A DNA stretch of 64,000 bases, taken from the NCBI GenBank assembly GCA_965220415.1, contig OZ244829.1, positions 2,418,001 through 2,482,000 on the forward strand, written 5' to 3'. This document shows positions 9,163-17,658 of the stretch, one piece after another. Every line of letters begins with the position of its first letter. Position 1 is the first letter of the stretch. The DNA comes from JAJDTR01 sp965220415. GTDB lineage: Bacteria > Poribacteria > WGA-4E > JAJDTR01. A model generated the notes under the pieces. The model was not told the origin of the DNA, made no database searches, and saw only the letters and a program-made list of their open reading frames with translations. The translations under genes were made by a program, and so were the position numbers.

Positions 9163-9795
9163 TCATTCATACAACACTGCTACTAGGCGTTTCGGTCCAT
9201 GCACGCCCAGCGTTAACGTGAACTCGATATCCGCCGATTTGCTCGGACCGCTGATGAGGTTGAGGTTCGACGGCATAGGCGCTTCCTTATTCCGCGAAGC
9301 TGTCCAAATAAATATATCCGGCACAAGGCACGAAACGGGAACAAGCGCAATATGCACGGGTGGCAGTAACGTTGCCAATCGGCTTTTCCCAGCGCCGCTG
9401 CGCACGACGAGGCTGCCCGTTTCCGCCAACGCGGCTTCAACTCCCGATAGTCCCACATCCGCTCCCTCGCAGAACTCGCGCAAATTGCCCGATGATTGTC
9501 CAACGATATGCCAGGCACACTCGGACCAACGTTCAGCCAACGCCTCTTCAGAAAGCGGCGTTTCATTGTTGGTGACGACCGTTTTCGCAGATACCTCCTC
9601 CAGAATCGTACCCACCTCTACCAACGCCGCTTCCAGGTTCTCCGCGCGGCGAACCTCTCCCCGTACCGCCGTTAATGACGCCGCAAAACGCTCTGCCAGA
9701 TCCGGAAAATCACGCTGCGATTGCCATGCGCCCGGCATTTCCACTTTTGAAGCCTTCCTTCTCAGGCGGTCCAGGATTTCCCCGCGCGCGCTCAT
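9163..9795 (-). CDS. lutC: Lactate utilization protein LutC
   Basis: Third subunit of the LutABC L-lactate oxidase complex, which oxidises lactate to pyruvate in the cytosol. The 210 residues contain ETGSLVVRSGAGKSRLATLL then PPVHIALVPVSCLVP and SGPSKSADIEFTLTLGVHGP, the LutC/YkgG core shared with the N-terminal half of LutB. The ATG at 9795 is preceded by GGAGGA and overlaps the lutB stop as ATGA, a translational coupling signature; the 10-codon upstream extension is therefore not used. Last gene of the operon. Confidence 0.93.
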   Translation of the reverse strand: MSARGEILDRLRRKASKVEMPGAWQSQRDFPDLAERFAASLTAVRGEVRRAENLEAALVEVGTILEEVSAKTVVTNNETPLSEEALAERWSECAWHIVGQSSGNLREFCEGADVGLSGVEAALAETGSLVVRSGAGKSRLATLLPPVHIALVPVSCLVPDIFIWTASRNKEAPMPSNLNLISGPSKSADIEFTLTLGVHGPKRLVAVLYE

Positions 9796-11204
9796 CGTTT
9801 CTCCTCCAACTCTCCGGATTTCCACATCTCCCGAAAAGAGCGCTTCGCCAACGCCGGTAATTGACGCTCAAGCACCGGATTCAGACGCTGAGGAAGGCGA
9901 AGTTTTCCATTTCGCACGAACGGACGTTGTGCCAATCGAGCGGCGTTCGTCATGAACTGCATCAACTTCTCGTGTTTCAACACAAACGCCCCCGCCTCTT
10001 CCGCCTTTCGTTCGCTCCAAGGTATCGTCCGTTCCGCCACCTGATCCGCACGTAACTCAAGCAGCATCCTAGGCAGATCAATCCTTACCGGACACACCTC
10101 TTTGCACGCTCCGCACAGTGAACTCGCATGTGGCAACGCTTCATAGTTCTCGCGTCCCAGCAACAACGGTGTAACAACGGCGCCGATTGGTCCCGGATAA
10201 GGACTGTCGTACGAATGTCCGCCCGCCTCACGATATACCGGGCACACGTTGAGACAAGCGCCGCAGCGAATGCATTGCAGCACCTCTTCATACTTCGTGC
10301 CAACCAGTTCGCTTCTTCCGTTGTCGAGCAGAACGATGTGCACCTCCCCCGTTCCATCCGGGTCGGCGGCGTGAGATGGTCCCGTAATAACGCTGGTATA
10401 AATCGACAGTGGCTGGCCAGACGCGCTCCGTGCCAACAACGATAGCCAGATGGCGGCGGCGTCCCATGTCGGCACTATTTTTTCTATTCCGACCACGGCG
10501 ATGTGCACCGGTGGGACGGATGTGACCATTCTCGCGTTCCCCTCATTCGTCACCAAGACAACGCTGCCCGTTTCGGCAACAATCATATTCCCGCCGGAAA
10601 TCCCCATACCAGCCGTCAGAAAACGCTTGCGCAACAGCTTTCGCGCTTCGCCCGTTAGCGTAGTCAGATCGTCCGGTGACAGCGACCTCCCGGATTCTCG
10701 ACTTAACAACGCTGCCGCTTGATAGCGTGTTTTATGAATAGCAGGGGCAATAATGTGGGATGGAGTCTCCTCGGCCAGTTGAACGATATACTCGCCCAAA
10801 TCCGTTTCTATCGCCTCCACGCCAACATCACCCAAGGCTTCGTTGAGGTGAATTTCCTCCGTAGCCATCGACTTGCTCTTCGTTACCAGCTTTACTCCAT
10901 GCTCTTGGGCGATTGATATGACGATTTCGCGCGCATCTGCCCCATCCCGTGCCCAATGAACGTTGGCACCGGCTGCAATAGCATTTTTTTCAAACGTCTC
11001 CAGATGCTCAGCCAAATTCCTTAGCGTCGCGGACCGAATCGCTTTGAAATGGTCACGCAAAGCATCAGAGTTGGGGAGTTCCTCGAAAGTAAGCCGCCGC
11101 ATCTCCCACAACTTGCCCGTGCCGCCATCCAGTGCCCCCTGAAGCCTGATGTCTTCAATCGCGGTCTTTGCGCGTTGACGAAACTCGGATAAAGTGGCTG
11201 TCAT
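9792..11204 (-). CDS. lutB: Iron-sulfur lactate utilization protein LutB
   Basis: A 470-residue iron-sulfur subunit. The N-terminal domain (to about residue 290) resembles LutC and holds ETGSVVLVTNEGNARMV and PPVHIAVVGIEKIVP. A ferredoxin-like region follows with CIRCGACLNVCP (Cys 311, 314, 317, 321) and a second cluster motif CGACKEVCPVRIDLP (Cys 364, 367, 371). A C-terminal helical tail completes the protein. Both ends overlap neighbours by ATGA (lutA upstream, lutC downstream), showing a tightly coupled operon. Electrons presumably pass from LutA's site through these clusters to a quinone acceptor, as proposed for the family. Confidence 0.95.
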   Translation of the reverse strand: MTATLSEFRQRAKTAIEDIRLQGALDGGTGKLWEMRRLTFEELPNSDALRDHFKAIRSATLRNLAEHLETFEKNAIAAGANVHWARDGADAREIVISIAQEHGVKLVTKSKSMATEEIHLNEALGDVGVEAIETDLGEYIVQLAEETPSHIIAPAIHKTRYQAAALLSRESGRSLSPDDLTTLTGEARKLLRKRFLTAGMGISGGNMIVAETGSVVLVTNEGNARMVTSVPPVHIAVVGIEKIVPTWDAAAIWLSLLARSASGQPLSIYTSVITGPSHAADPDGTGEVHIVLLDNGRSELVGTKYEEVLQCIRCGACLNVCPVYREAGGHSYDSPYPGPIGAVVTPLLLGRENYEALPHASSLCGACKEVCPVRIDLPRMLLELRADQVAERTIPWSERKAEEAGAFVLKHEKLMQFMTNAARLAQRPFVRNGKLRLPQRLNPVLERQLPALAKRSFREMWKSGELEEKR

Positions 11205-11929
11205 CGCGTCATCTCCTCCAGCACGGTGGCGATGTGCTTAACTTTTATCGAGTTGCCCTCCGCCAATCCCCTCATCTGCGTTAAACAACCGGGATCGGAT
11301 GTGACTAGCGCCTCAACGCCCGCATCACAAGCCTGACGGAGTTTTTCGGCGGTCATGGCATTAGACACCTCCGGCATGCGCACCGAGAACAGCCCGCCAA
11401 ACCCGCAACACCGGTCCGACTCCGACATTTCGGATATCCGTCCGCTGACACGTTCAAGCAACTGGCGCGGCTCATCTCTCAATCCCAACAAACGGCACAT
11501 GTGACACGAGTCGTGATAAGTAAACCCAATCTCCTCAAAATCGCCAGGCGGATTCCATTCGGCACAGTTCACCAAAAACTCGCTCAATTCATACGTCTTT
11601 GCCGCCAACTCTGCCGCGCGATGATGCCACTCCGGCCACTCTTCCAGCAGATGCGGGTATTCGACTCGAATCATGGCTGCGCAGGAGCCGCTGGGCAAGA
11701 CCACCGCTTCAAAAGGTTCAAAAATTTCAATTGTTCGCTTTGCCAAATCGGTTGCCTGATTCCGGAAACCGCTGTTAAAAAAGGGCTGCCCGCAACACGT
11801 CTGCGCTTCCGGAAACTCGACCTCATAGCCTGCACGCCTCAATAACTGCACCGACGCGATACCTACCTCGGGTACGACTTGATCGACGAGACACGTGACG
11901 CACAAGGCAACCCACTTCGTTTCTGTCAT
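11201..11929 (-). CDS. lutA: Lactate utilization CCG-domain subunit LutA
   Basis: A 242-residue subunit with two cysteine-rich CCG domains that bind an iron-sulfur or related cofactor: QTCCGQPFFNSGFR (about residue 44) and DRCCGFGGLFSVR (about residue 172), with the accompanying DSCHMCRLLGL and SDPGCLTQMRG segments. Homologous to the CCG region of GlpC and heterodisulfide reductase subunits. First gene of lutABC, overlapping lutB by 4 bp. The alternative L-lactate dehydrogenase genes and the LutR regulator are not seen nearby. Confidence 0.95.
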   Translation of the reverse strand: MTETKWVALCVTCLVDQVVPEVGIASVQLLRRAGYEVEFPEAQTCCGQPFFNSGFRNQATDLAKRTIEIFEPFEAVVLPSGSCAAMIRVEYPHLLEEWPEWHHRAAELAAKTYELSEFLVNCAEWNPPGDFEEIGFTYHDSCHMCRLLGLRDEPRQLLERVSGRISEMSESDRCCGFGGLFSVRMPEVSNAMTAEKLRQACDAGVEALVTSDPGCLTQMRGLAEGNSIKVKHIATVLEEMTR

Positions 11930-11982
11930 TTTTTACACCACTGTTCCAATCCATTACCCCACTTCAGTAATACATTTTTATT

Positions 11983-12108
11983 CGTAACTGTTTAGTCCAC
12001 CGATCAATAATGCGAATGTTGGTTCGTAGTAGTAATCAAGCGAATGGACTATGAGTGCGATAGAGATTCCATTCTAGTTTGTCCTATAAGTTCAACTAAA
12101 CAGGTACC
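11983..12108. repeat. MITE-like element, TIR family CGTAACTGTTTAGT
   Basis: The left end CGTAACTGTTTAGT is at 11983-11996; the right end ACTAAACAGGTACC at 12095-12108 matches its inverse at 12 of 14 positions. The inside holds GAATGTTGGTTCGTAGTAG (shared with 3613-3766 in inverse) and a GATC-family copy at 12042-12077, so one repeat family is nested in another. It lies just upstream of lutA and might affect its promoter. Confidence 0.62.
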
Positions 12109-12756
12109 TTTATTCTATACCAAACCTCACAAGTTCACAACCGATATTATAGCGCCTCAGGGGAAACGCATCTAATACCACTCAACCGCTCTCGCGTTAA
12201 AACTAACCGTAACGGCTGCTGCCAGCTTCATAGGTTCTTCACTCTACAGCATCACCGGAACGAATGATGAATAGAATCAGTAGATGTTCTCATTCCCTTT
12301 ATCGTACTTTGTTCAGTCGCTTAAGAGTCCCAATACGTGAACAATATGTTGATCCCCTATTCTTTTTGGGCGGTTTTGGCTGAACTTGCACCTATTCATT
12401 GTAAAAATAGCCCCAAAAACTAGGTACAAGAATGTGAACGGCGGCTTGATTTCGAGGGGGTGTTCACCTTTTTTGATCCAATACATTCCTTTGATAGCGC
12501 GGGTTCACACGCGGGCAAATAGGTACAAAGTAGGTACAGAAAAAAAAGATCGTTGTCACCAAGTGGTTTATTTTCCAAAATATATGATTAGTGTTGAGTG
12601 TCGGTAGTTCACATTGTCTGAACTGTGATTTATGTGATGAAGTGATTGCCATGATTATCAATCCTTAGTTGCCCGTGACGAGTGGATTCAACCATTACCT
12701 TGAAGCCACTTTGACTCCGGGAAAAACCGAGTTTTGAAGAAAAAAGGGAGTTCTAT
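12109..12756. other. Intergenic DNA without recognised gene
   Basis: An A+T-rich stretch. A 73-codon frame at 12386-12607 has no ribosome-binding site or recognisable domain. GGTACAAA/GGTACAG motifs repeat at about 12422, 12521 and 12531. Near 12722 is AAAACCGAGTTTTG, related to the palindrome used as a terminator at 43541. Confidence 0.4.
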
Positions 12757-13300
12757 GGGAACTCTATCGCACTCCTTGTCCAGTCAGTTGATCGCTCATT
12801 ATCCATTCGCTTGATGGTTTCATTAAGAGCTTGTTTGAAAAGTACAATTTGTAGGGTGCGATCAAAGGAGCGAAAAGCGATCAACCGAGTGGATAACGAG
12901 GGCGATAGTAAATCCCGTGCGATAGAGATCCCCTGCGCACCAGCCTCTAAAAGCCCCGGAGGAGCGAAAAGCATATAGCGAGCAATTACAAAAACATCCA
13001 AAAATGTCTTTGCTGCCGAATATTCAAACAGGGTCTTAGCTCGACTTTGTACATTTACGCGGCATAACAAACGGTGTCAATCAAGCGCTCCAAAATAGCA
13101 GGCGAGATTTTAACCATCTGGTCTATTTGGCTGACCGTTGAAAAAGTCTCCAGCGGTATCTAGTGCCACCAGAGCGGGGCAAGATGGGATTTCTATCGCG
13201 CTCCTTGTTCAGTCGCTTGATCCCCACCTACGGGTTCGGTCTTGTGCGGCTTTCCGTACAATCCAACCGTCGTACTTTTGTACAAAGTCACGCTTAGAGG
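12757..13300. repeat. Mosaic repeat block upstream of lutABC
   Basis: GATC-family copies at about 12762-12815, 12872-12945 (inverse) and 13186-13224. Segments correspond to pieces of 8690-9160: 12820-12960 in inverse, 13020-13300 direct. Open frames crossing it (for example 12753-13070 on the minus strand) follow the repeats and are not genes. Confidence 0.7.
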
Positions 13301-14129
13301 AAGAACCACTAAGGTCAAATTTAGGTGCGAGACAATCCAAAGCACCACCTCGTTGGAACACGGAAAACGGTCGATTAGGGTAGTAGCGCATCCACTCCGC
13401 ATTGGGATCAAGTTAAGCGTTTTAGGGCGTAAGTCACGCGGTTTTCTCTCGGCAAGTGCTTAACGCAGTTTTCCACCTGTGGGATCTCTATCGCACTCGC
13501 TATTCACTCGTTTGATCCCCTCTGGGGCTAAAAGACTCACACAATCAAGGAATCGCAGCAGCATGTTTGCCCCTACCGGCTTGAGGGTTTACAATAGGAA
13601 ATCAGACAAATAATGCGTAAATTTTCTTAACTTGATCCCTATGGTAGTAGCGCATCCACTCCGTCGCTTATCTGTCCGTTCCCTATTATACTATACATGT
13701 GTAAAGTTGTCAATGCTAATTAGATGCGTTTCCCCTTTAGCGCCTCTAGGGTGCCTGCCATTATCAATCACCAATCACTCTTGAAACCGAGTTTTTCTTC
13801 AAAACTCAGTTTCAGCCTTCCACACTTTGCAGCATCGGCAATTACCAAACCACCGATTTCCCCTCGTCTCGGTGGGCGATAAAATCAGTGAACAGCAATC
13901 AACCGAGTGGATAGCGGGAGCAATAGAATTCCCATAGAGCTCCCATTCAGACAATTTCCCAAAGTCCCATACCACTTCCAGATTCCCATAATCACCTTAC
14001 TAATTCCCAATTGGATTGAATACCGGCAGGAGATACAAGCCATCAATAGGATTGATGCCGGTGGGCGACGCGCACTAACGGCTCGAAATTGTGGATAATG
14101 GTTACAAATCGACAGCCCGTGGAAAAGGC
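13301..14129. repeat. Intergenic repeats, no gene
   Basis: A perfect copy of the 24-bp GGGATCAAGTTAAGCG element is at 13404-13427, with perfect copies at 26638-26661 and (inverse) 37797-37820. A clear GATC-family copy is at 13481-13519 and a diverged one at about 13897-13934. An imperfect AAACCGAGTTTTTC / AAAACTCAGTTT palindrome is at about 13786-13813. Short frames over these bases have no gene features. Confidence 0.6.
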
Positions 14130-14501
14130 TCAATGCACTTCCAGAAGCGTATTTATGTAATCTTCGATGCTCCGCGAACTGTTGACTAGCATCAGCACAT
14201 CTTCAGGATCATCTTGATAAGTCACTGCTTCGTATCGTGCTACTCTGCTGGCATTATAAAGTGCATCATACTGCGGGAATATCTCATCAAGCAACTCTCG
14301 CACATATCGGTTCCTCTGCAGATGGCCTCTCGGATGAATTTCCAGTTTCGCGAAATAGGAATCGACCGCGTGCAAGGCTTTGTAGAAGGCGAGAGTCACA
14401 ATCCAGTCGGCGTGGAGGGGACTGTTTTGGGATTGCTGAAGATTGGAAAGCGCGAGGTGCGTTCTGCTTTGTTTGTTTTGATGTGCTTGCGTTTCTGGCA
14501 T
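14130..14501 (-). CDS. HEPN-like small protein (possible toxin)
   Basis: A 123-residue, probably all-helical protein. The block HADWIVTLAFYKALHAVDSY, followed by an HPRGHLQRNRYV segment and LYNASRVARYEAV, resembles small HEPN-domain proteins whose helices carry a D-W-x-x-x-x-x-FY-x-ALH pattern and an H-x-x-x-H-x-x-R-N motif. HEPN proteins are often metal-independent RNases in toxin or defence modules; here the strict R-x4-6-H motif is not obvious, so nuclease activity is uncertain. It lies 76 bp downstream of a HicB-like gene on the same strand, an antitoxin-before-toxin order. Both have no recognised neighbours. Confidence 0.6.
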   Translation of the reverse strand: MPETQAHQNKQSRTHLALSNLQQSQNSPLHADWIVTLAFYKALHAVDSYFAKLEIHPRGHLQRNRYVRELLDEIFPQYDALYNASRVARYEAVTYQDDPEDVLMLVNSSRSIEDYINTLLEVH

Positions 14502-14577
14502 GCGGGTAAATCTCGTCTAACTCCGCCACTGATACTGAGAGACAGACATAGTGGCCGGTAACAGGCGGGAACAAAGT

Positions 14578-15192
14578 TTAGTAAAAACGTTCAAAATCGC
14601 TCAGACAGCGAGAATTCGGCGAGTGATTATATTCGATAGAAAAGCACAAGGGGGCAAATTTTAGGTTAATTTCTAAATCAATCCTTGCTAATTGTTCGAA
14701 TAACTTTACCGAATGCCCCGAAATTAAAATAACTACTTCCACATACTCCGGTCCCTGTTTGATGTAACCCTTTTGCACATCGGGAATCACTTCTAACCTA
14801 TCTTGATAGAACTGTTTTATCTCTTTCCAACGCTCGGAGGGGACCAATTCCGGTTGTATTTCTACAATAATTTGTTTGAGGAAGGTATACTCATGAGTTG
14901 GCGAATTGTCCTTTCGATCAGCGCAATCCTCCGCCCTCTCATAACACGCAACAATTTTCCCACACAAGTCTGAAATTGCAGCCTTCACCTCCCCACCCTT
15001 CCCGCTTAAATCCAGATCGCCGTAGTTAGCGGTCACGACACCCGCCTCCCTTTCAATCAGGACCGGAATTGGCTGGCGCAAGTGATAAGACGGGTGCCTA
15101 AGATTTTGAATCCAACGTGTTTCCGGAAGCTGGCGAATCTCCGAACGGATAATCTCTTTTACCTGTACAGGCTTCAACTCCTCGGCTGCCAT
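14578..15192 (-). CDS. Protein with HicB-like N-terminal region, partner of HEPN-like protein
   Basis: A 204-residue protein. Residues about 43-90 (PVLIEREAGVVTANYGDLDL, then a G-K-G stretch and a helix ISDLCGKIVACYERAED) follow the HicB antitoxin-like pattern: strand, 'Y-x-A-x-x-P/GDLDLSG' strand, then an amphipathic helix. The C-terminal half (ERWKEIKQFYQDRLEVIP; VEVVILISGHSVKLFEQLAR; FSIEYN) has no family I can name. AGGAG precedes the ATG by 6 nt. With the downstream HEPN-like gene it forms a two-gene unit surrounded by repeat-rich DNA, as expected for an accessory toxin-antitoxin module. Function is inferred, not established. Confidence 0.58.
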   Translation of the reverse strand: MAAEELKPVQVKEIIRSEIRQLPETRWIQNLRHPSYHLRQPIPVLIEREAGVVTANYGDLDLSGKGGEVKAAISDLCGKIVACYERAEDCADRKDNSPTHEYTFLKQIIVEIQPELVPSERWKEIKQFYQDRLEVIPDVQKGYIKQGPEYVEVVILISGHSVKLFEQLARIDLEINLKFAPLCFSIEYNHSPNSRCLSDFERFY

Positions 15193-15590
15193 CGTTTTCT
15201 CCTAGCCAAAATCAGCATAATCGTATGAACACAATCACAGATAGCCCCATTATAACAAATCGGCAATCTAAGAGCAATTCAAACGAATACAGTCATCGGA
15301 TGAATTTTTTTCGTTGACACGCATTTCAGAGCGGTGCTATCATAAGTTATGCTCCATAGTCCAGTAGATATTTTTCCTCGGACTGCATGTCCACAGATAC
15401 GGTATACCGTACCATAAAGAACACCCCACCGGATTCTACCTTTCCGCCCAAAGCCTGAATCTACGGAGTAGCCAAGAGAGGTGTGAAAATTGCGAAAATC
15501 TCCCAAAGATTCGTGCCCAAAAGCAATCCGTTCATGCCGTGTAGCGAGAGGACAATGCGGTGACGGTGTTGTTAACACAGGAAGGCGTTA
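15193..15590. other. Divergent intergenic region
   Basis: Lies between the divergent HicB-like gene and the PGPGW membrane gene. A 99-codon minus-strand frame (15279-15578) has biased, low-quality composition and no ribosome-binding site. No repeat of the dispersed families recognised. Confidence 0.4.
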
Positions 15591-15998
15591 TTGTCTGTAA
15601 TTGAGTTAATCACAGCTTGGGTTCTAGAATACTGGCTCTGGATTGTAATTCTCTCCGCGTTAACTGCAATTGGTACTTTCATAGGTTTTACAGCATTCAT
15701 CATCTCCCTCCCCTCCGACTATTTCAAGCATAAAATCCATGTTAATCGCATAAAAAACCCGATTGTCAGAATTTCACTACGAATCCTGAAAAACGTCGTC
15801 GGTGTGATTGCCGTGATTGCAGGGTTGGTAATGCTGATTACACCCGGACAGGGCGTTGTCGCTATCCTTGTAGGTGTCATGCTTTGCGACTTCCCCGGCA
15901 AGCACAAATTGGAACGCAAGCTTATTGCTCGTCCGCTCGTGCTGTATACACTGAACAAGATTCGCGCCCGCTTCAACCGTCCGCCAATTGAACCTTAG
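15591..15998 (+). CDS. PGPGW-family transmembrane protein
   Basis: A 135-residue inner-membrane protein with three hydrophobic segments (about 10-38, 65-85, 86-100). The stretch AGLVMLITPGQGVVAILVGV followed by LCDFPGKHKLERKLI matches the PGPGW family (glycine/proline loop between two helices, then a basic amphipathic tail). Function of the family is unknown. It starts at TTG, supported by AGGAAGG 6 nt upstream; no ATG is available before the first helix. Confidence 0.8.
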   Translation: MSVIELITAWVLEYWLWIVILSALTAIGTFIGFTAFIISLPSDYFKHKIHVNRIKNPIVRISLRILKNVVGVIAVIAGLVMLITPGQGVVAILVGVMLCDFPGKHKLERKLIARPLVLYTLNKIRARFNRPPIEP

Positions 15999-16406
15999 AA
16001 TAACTAACCGGAATACCCAATCTGCCACCTATCGAAAGTCCAGAGGATTGAGGACGGGGCGGAAGACAATCTCTCACTCTTCCCGTGTTCGCCTTTCCAG
16101 CCCCAACACGAGGGACTGGTACGCACTGCGCACCAACCTCTGTTTCTGAAAGGTGAAGTCGGTAACCGCTAAATTTCCGATTTGCCGTCTCTTGTCTTCA
16201 ATGTGTATAAAAACGGCAGACCCAACCTCCGCTCCAAGGAATCGACGATGGTGTGGGAGAGAATCTTCCACTCCGCTCCCTTTAATCCTTCCAATCTGGT
16301 TATTCTGCGACGTGTCCAAACGGATACTGTGAAGATTTGCCACACTAATCATCGCAGGGTAGGCACGGCTCACCAACCTGTCGTTCTTGGTTGCCGCGTG
16401 CTCTCT
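15999..16406. other. Intergenic DNA, no recognised gene
   Basis: A 122-codon minus-strand frame (16074-16442) runs through here and into the duplicated 216-bp segment; it has no ribosome-binding site and no recognisable domain, so it is not called. Sequence of the type GGTACGCACTGCGCACCAACC occurs at about 16117, resembling the GTGCGCAGTGCGCACC stretch near 27088. Confidence 0.4.
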
Positions 16407-16622
16407 GTCTACCAAACGGGGTACCAAAGCAGTAAATTCCATGATAGGGAATTTTGCTTGTGTCCACCAATGAACAAAACATGCATAACTCGGACGATGC
16501 TATCAAGCGGGTTTACAAACACCAAGAAACGTTCCGTCTTTAATTGCCCGAACCCATCCTATTGTATCATATGTGTTACTTGCTGAAAGAATTATTCCGA
16601 CAGGGATAATGGGGTGCTATCA
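16407..16622. repeat. 216-bp perfect direct duplication, copy 1
   Basis: Bases 16407-16622 recur without a mismatch at 17027-17242 (offset 620). The duplicated unit ends inside a 58-bp inverted-repeat element. Perfect identity in non-coding DNA implies a recent duplication or gene conversion. Confidence 0.93.
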
Positions 16623-16630
16623 AGTAACAC
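16573..16630. repeat. 58-bp inverted-repeat element, array copy 1
   Basis: Bounded by perfect 10-bp ends GTGTTACTTG (16573-16582) and CAAGTAACAC (16621-16630). The 38-bp core contains GAATTATTCCGACAGGGATA. No coding capacity. Confidence 0.88.
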
Positions 16631-16727
16631 TCCACATTGCACTCCTCTGGAGTGCGGGTCTCTGGACATGTCGCATTCTATTGACATTTCGATCCTCTGG
16701 ATCGAGGAAAGGGGCTCCGACCAGAAA

Positions 16728-16785
16728 GTGTTGCTTGCTGAAAGAATTATTCCGTCAGGGATAATGGGGTGCTCTCAAGTAACAC
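16728..16785. repeat. 58-bp inverted-repeat element, array copy 2
   Basis: Ends GTGTTGCTTG and CAAGTAACAC, one mismatch. Between copy 1 and copy 2 are palindromes CACTCCTCTGGAGTG and GATCCTCTGGATC. Confidence 0.86.
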
Positions 16786-16926
16786 TATCTAGCAATACAC
16801 CACATGGCGCTCCGCTGGAGCGCGGAAATTTGGACACATCGTGTTCTATTGACATAGCACTCCGCTGGAGTGAAAACCAGACCACGAAGGAACACTTTTC
16901 ACGGCTAGTCATTGAGCGAAAAAGGA

Positions 16927-16984
16927 GTGTTACTTGCTGAAAGAATTATTCCGACAGGGATAATGGCGCGCTACCAAGTAACAC
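16927..16984. repeat. 58-bp inverted-repeat element, array copy 3
   Basis: Perfect 10-bp ends GTGTTACTTG/CAAGTAACAC. Preceded by GCTCCGCTGGAGC and CACTCCGCTGGAGTG palindromes and the linker GAACACTTTTCACGGC, which recur between the other copies. Confidence 0.87.
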
Positions 16985-17026
16985 TTTCACAAACGGGTCC
17001 AGGCGGAGTTATGCTTAGAATCTCTA

Positions 17027-17242
17027 GTCTACCAAACGGGGTACCAAAGCAGTAAATTCCATGATAGGGAATTTTGCTTGTGTCCACCAATGAACAAAAC
17101 ATGCATAACTCGGACGATGCTATCAAGCGGGTTTACAAACACCAAGAAACGTTCCGTCTTTAATTGCCCGAACCCATCCTATTGTATCATATGTGTTACT
17201 TGCTGAAAGAATTATTCCGACAGGGATAATGGGGTGCTATCA
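17027..17242. repeat. 216-bp perfect direct duplication, copy 2
   Basis: Identical to 16407-16622. Immediately left of the junction, the sequence differs (TTAGAATCTCTA versus CGCGTGCTCTCT). Confidence 0.93.
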
Positions 17243-17250
17243 CGTAACAC
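17193..17250. repeat. 58-bp inverted-repeat element, array copy 4
   Basis: Ends GTGTTACTTG and CACGTAACAC, one mismatch in the right arm. Confidence 0.86.
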
Positions 17251-17379
17251 TCGACATTGTGCTCCGCTGGAGCACGGAGATTAGACGCATCACGATTCTA
17301 TTGACATAGCACTCCGCTGGAGTGAAAAGCATTTTACGAAAGAACACCTTCTCAAAGCCTGTCATAGATCCAAAGATGA

Positions 17380-17437
17380 GTGTTACTTGCAGAATGAATT
17401 ATACCGACAGGGATAATGGCGTGCTATCAATGGTTGA
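17380..17437. repeat. 58-bp inverted-repeat element, array copy 5 (decayed)
   Basis: The left end GTGTTACTTG is intact and the core keeps CCGACAGGGATAATGG, but the right arm has decayed to TCAATGGTTG. It is the last unit before the glmS promoter region. Confidence 0.75.
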
Positions 17438-17582
17438 ACCGTACTTCCTCAAACCGTCCTCCCTCCTCCAAAACAGTTGGCATAGCATTTGCTCACAACC
17501 TCCAAAAGCGCATTCGCGTATCTTTGCGCACGGAACCACCACACAGAAAAATATAATTGATTCACTAAATGTGTTTTAATCG

Positions 17583-17612
17583 TTGTTCTTGTGGTGCGTG
17601 GTTGGCTATAAT
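17583..17612 (+). promoter_or_regulatory. Probable sigma-70-type promoter of glmS
   Basis: TTGTTC at 17583-17588 and TATAAT at 17607-17612 are separated by 18 nt. The -10 box lies 47 nt before the glmS start codon. No glmS ribozyme-like fold was recognised in the leader. Confidence 0.6.
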
Positions 17613-17658
17613 TAACCAAGAAAAGCTCAGCTATGCTGGGTACAAAGGAGCAACAAAA

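Noticed and set aside
12386..12607. 73-codon plus-strand frame as a gene
   Set aside because: No ribosome-binding site, no domain, and A+T-rich repeat-like sequence.
16074..16442. Minus-strand 122-codon frame as a gene
   Set aside because: It enters the duplicated non-coding segment, has no ribosome-binding site and no domain I recognise.
16573..17437. CRISPR array
   Set aside because: Units are 58-bp elements with inverted ends, spaced irregularly (155-266 bp), with related linkers rather than unique spacers, and no cas genes.
17438..17658. glmS ribozyme/riboswitch upstream of glmS
   Set aside because: The leader between the -10 box at 17607 and the start is only about 45 nt and contains no recognisable P1-P2 core; the upstream sequence is repeat-derived.
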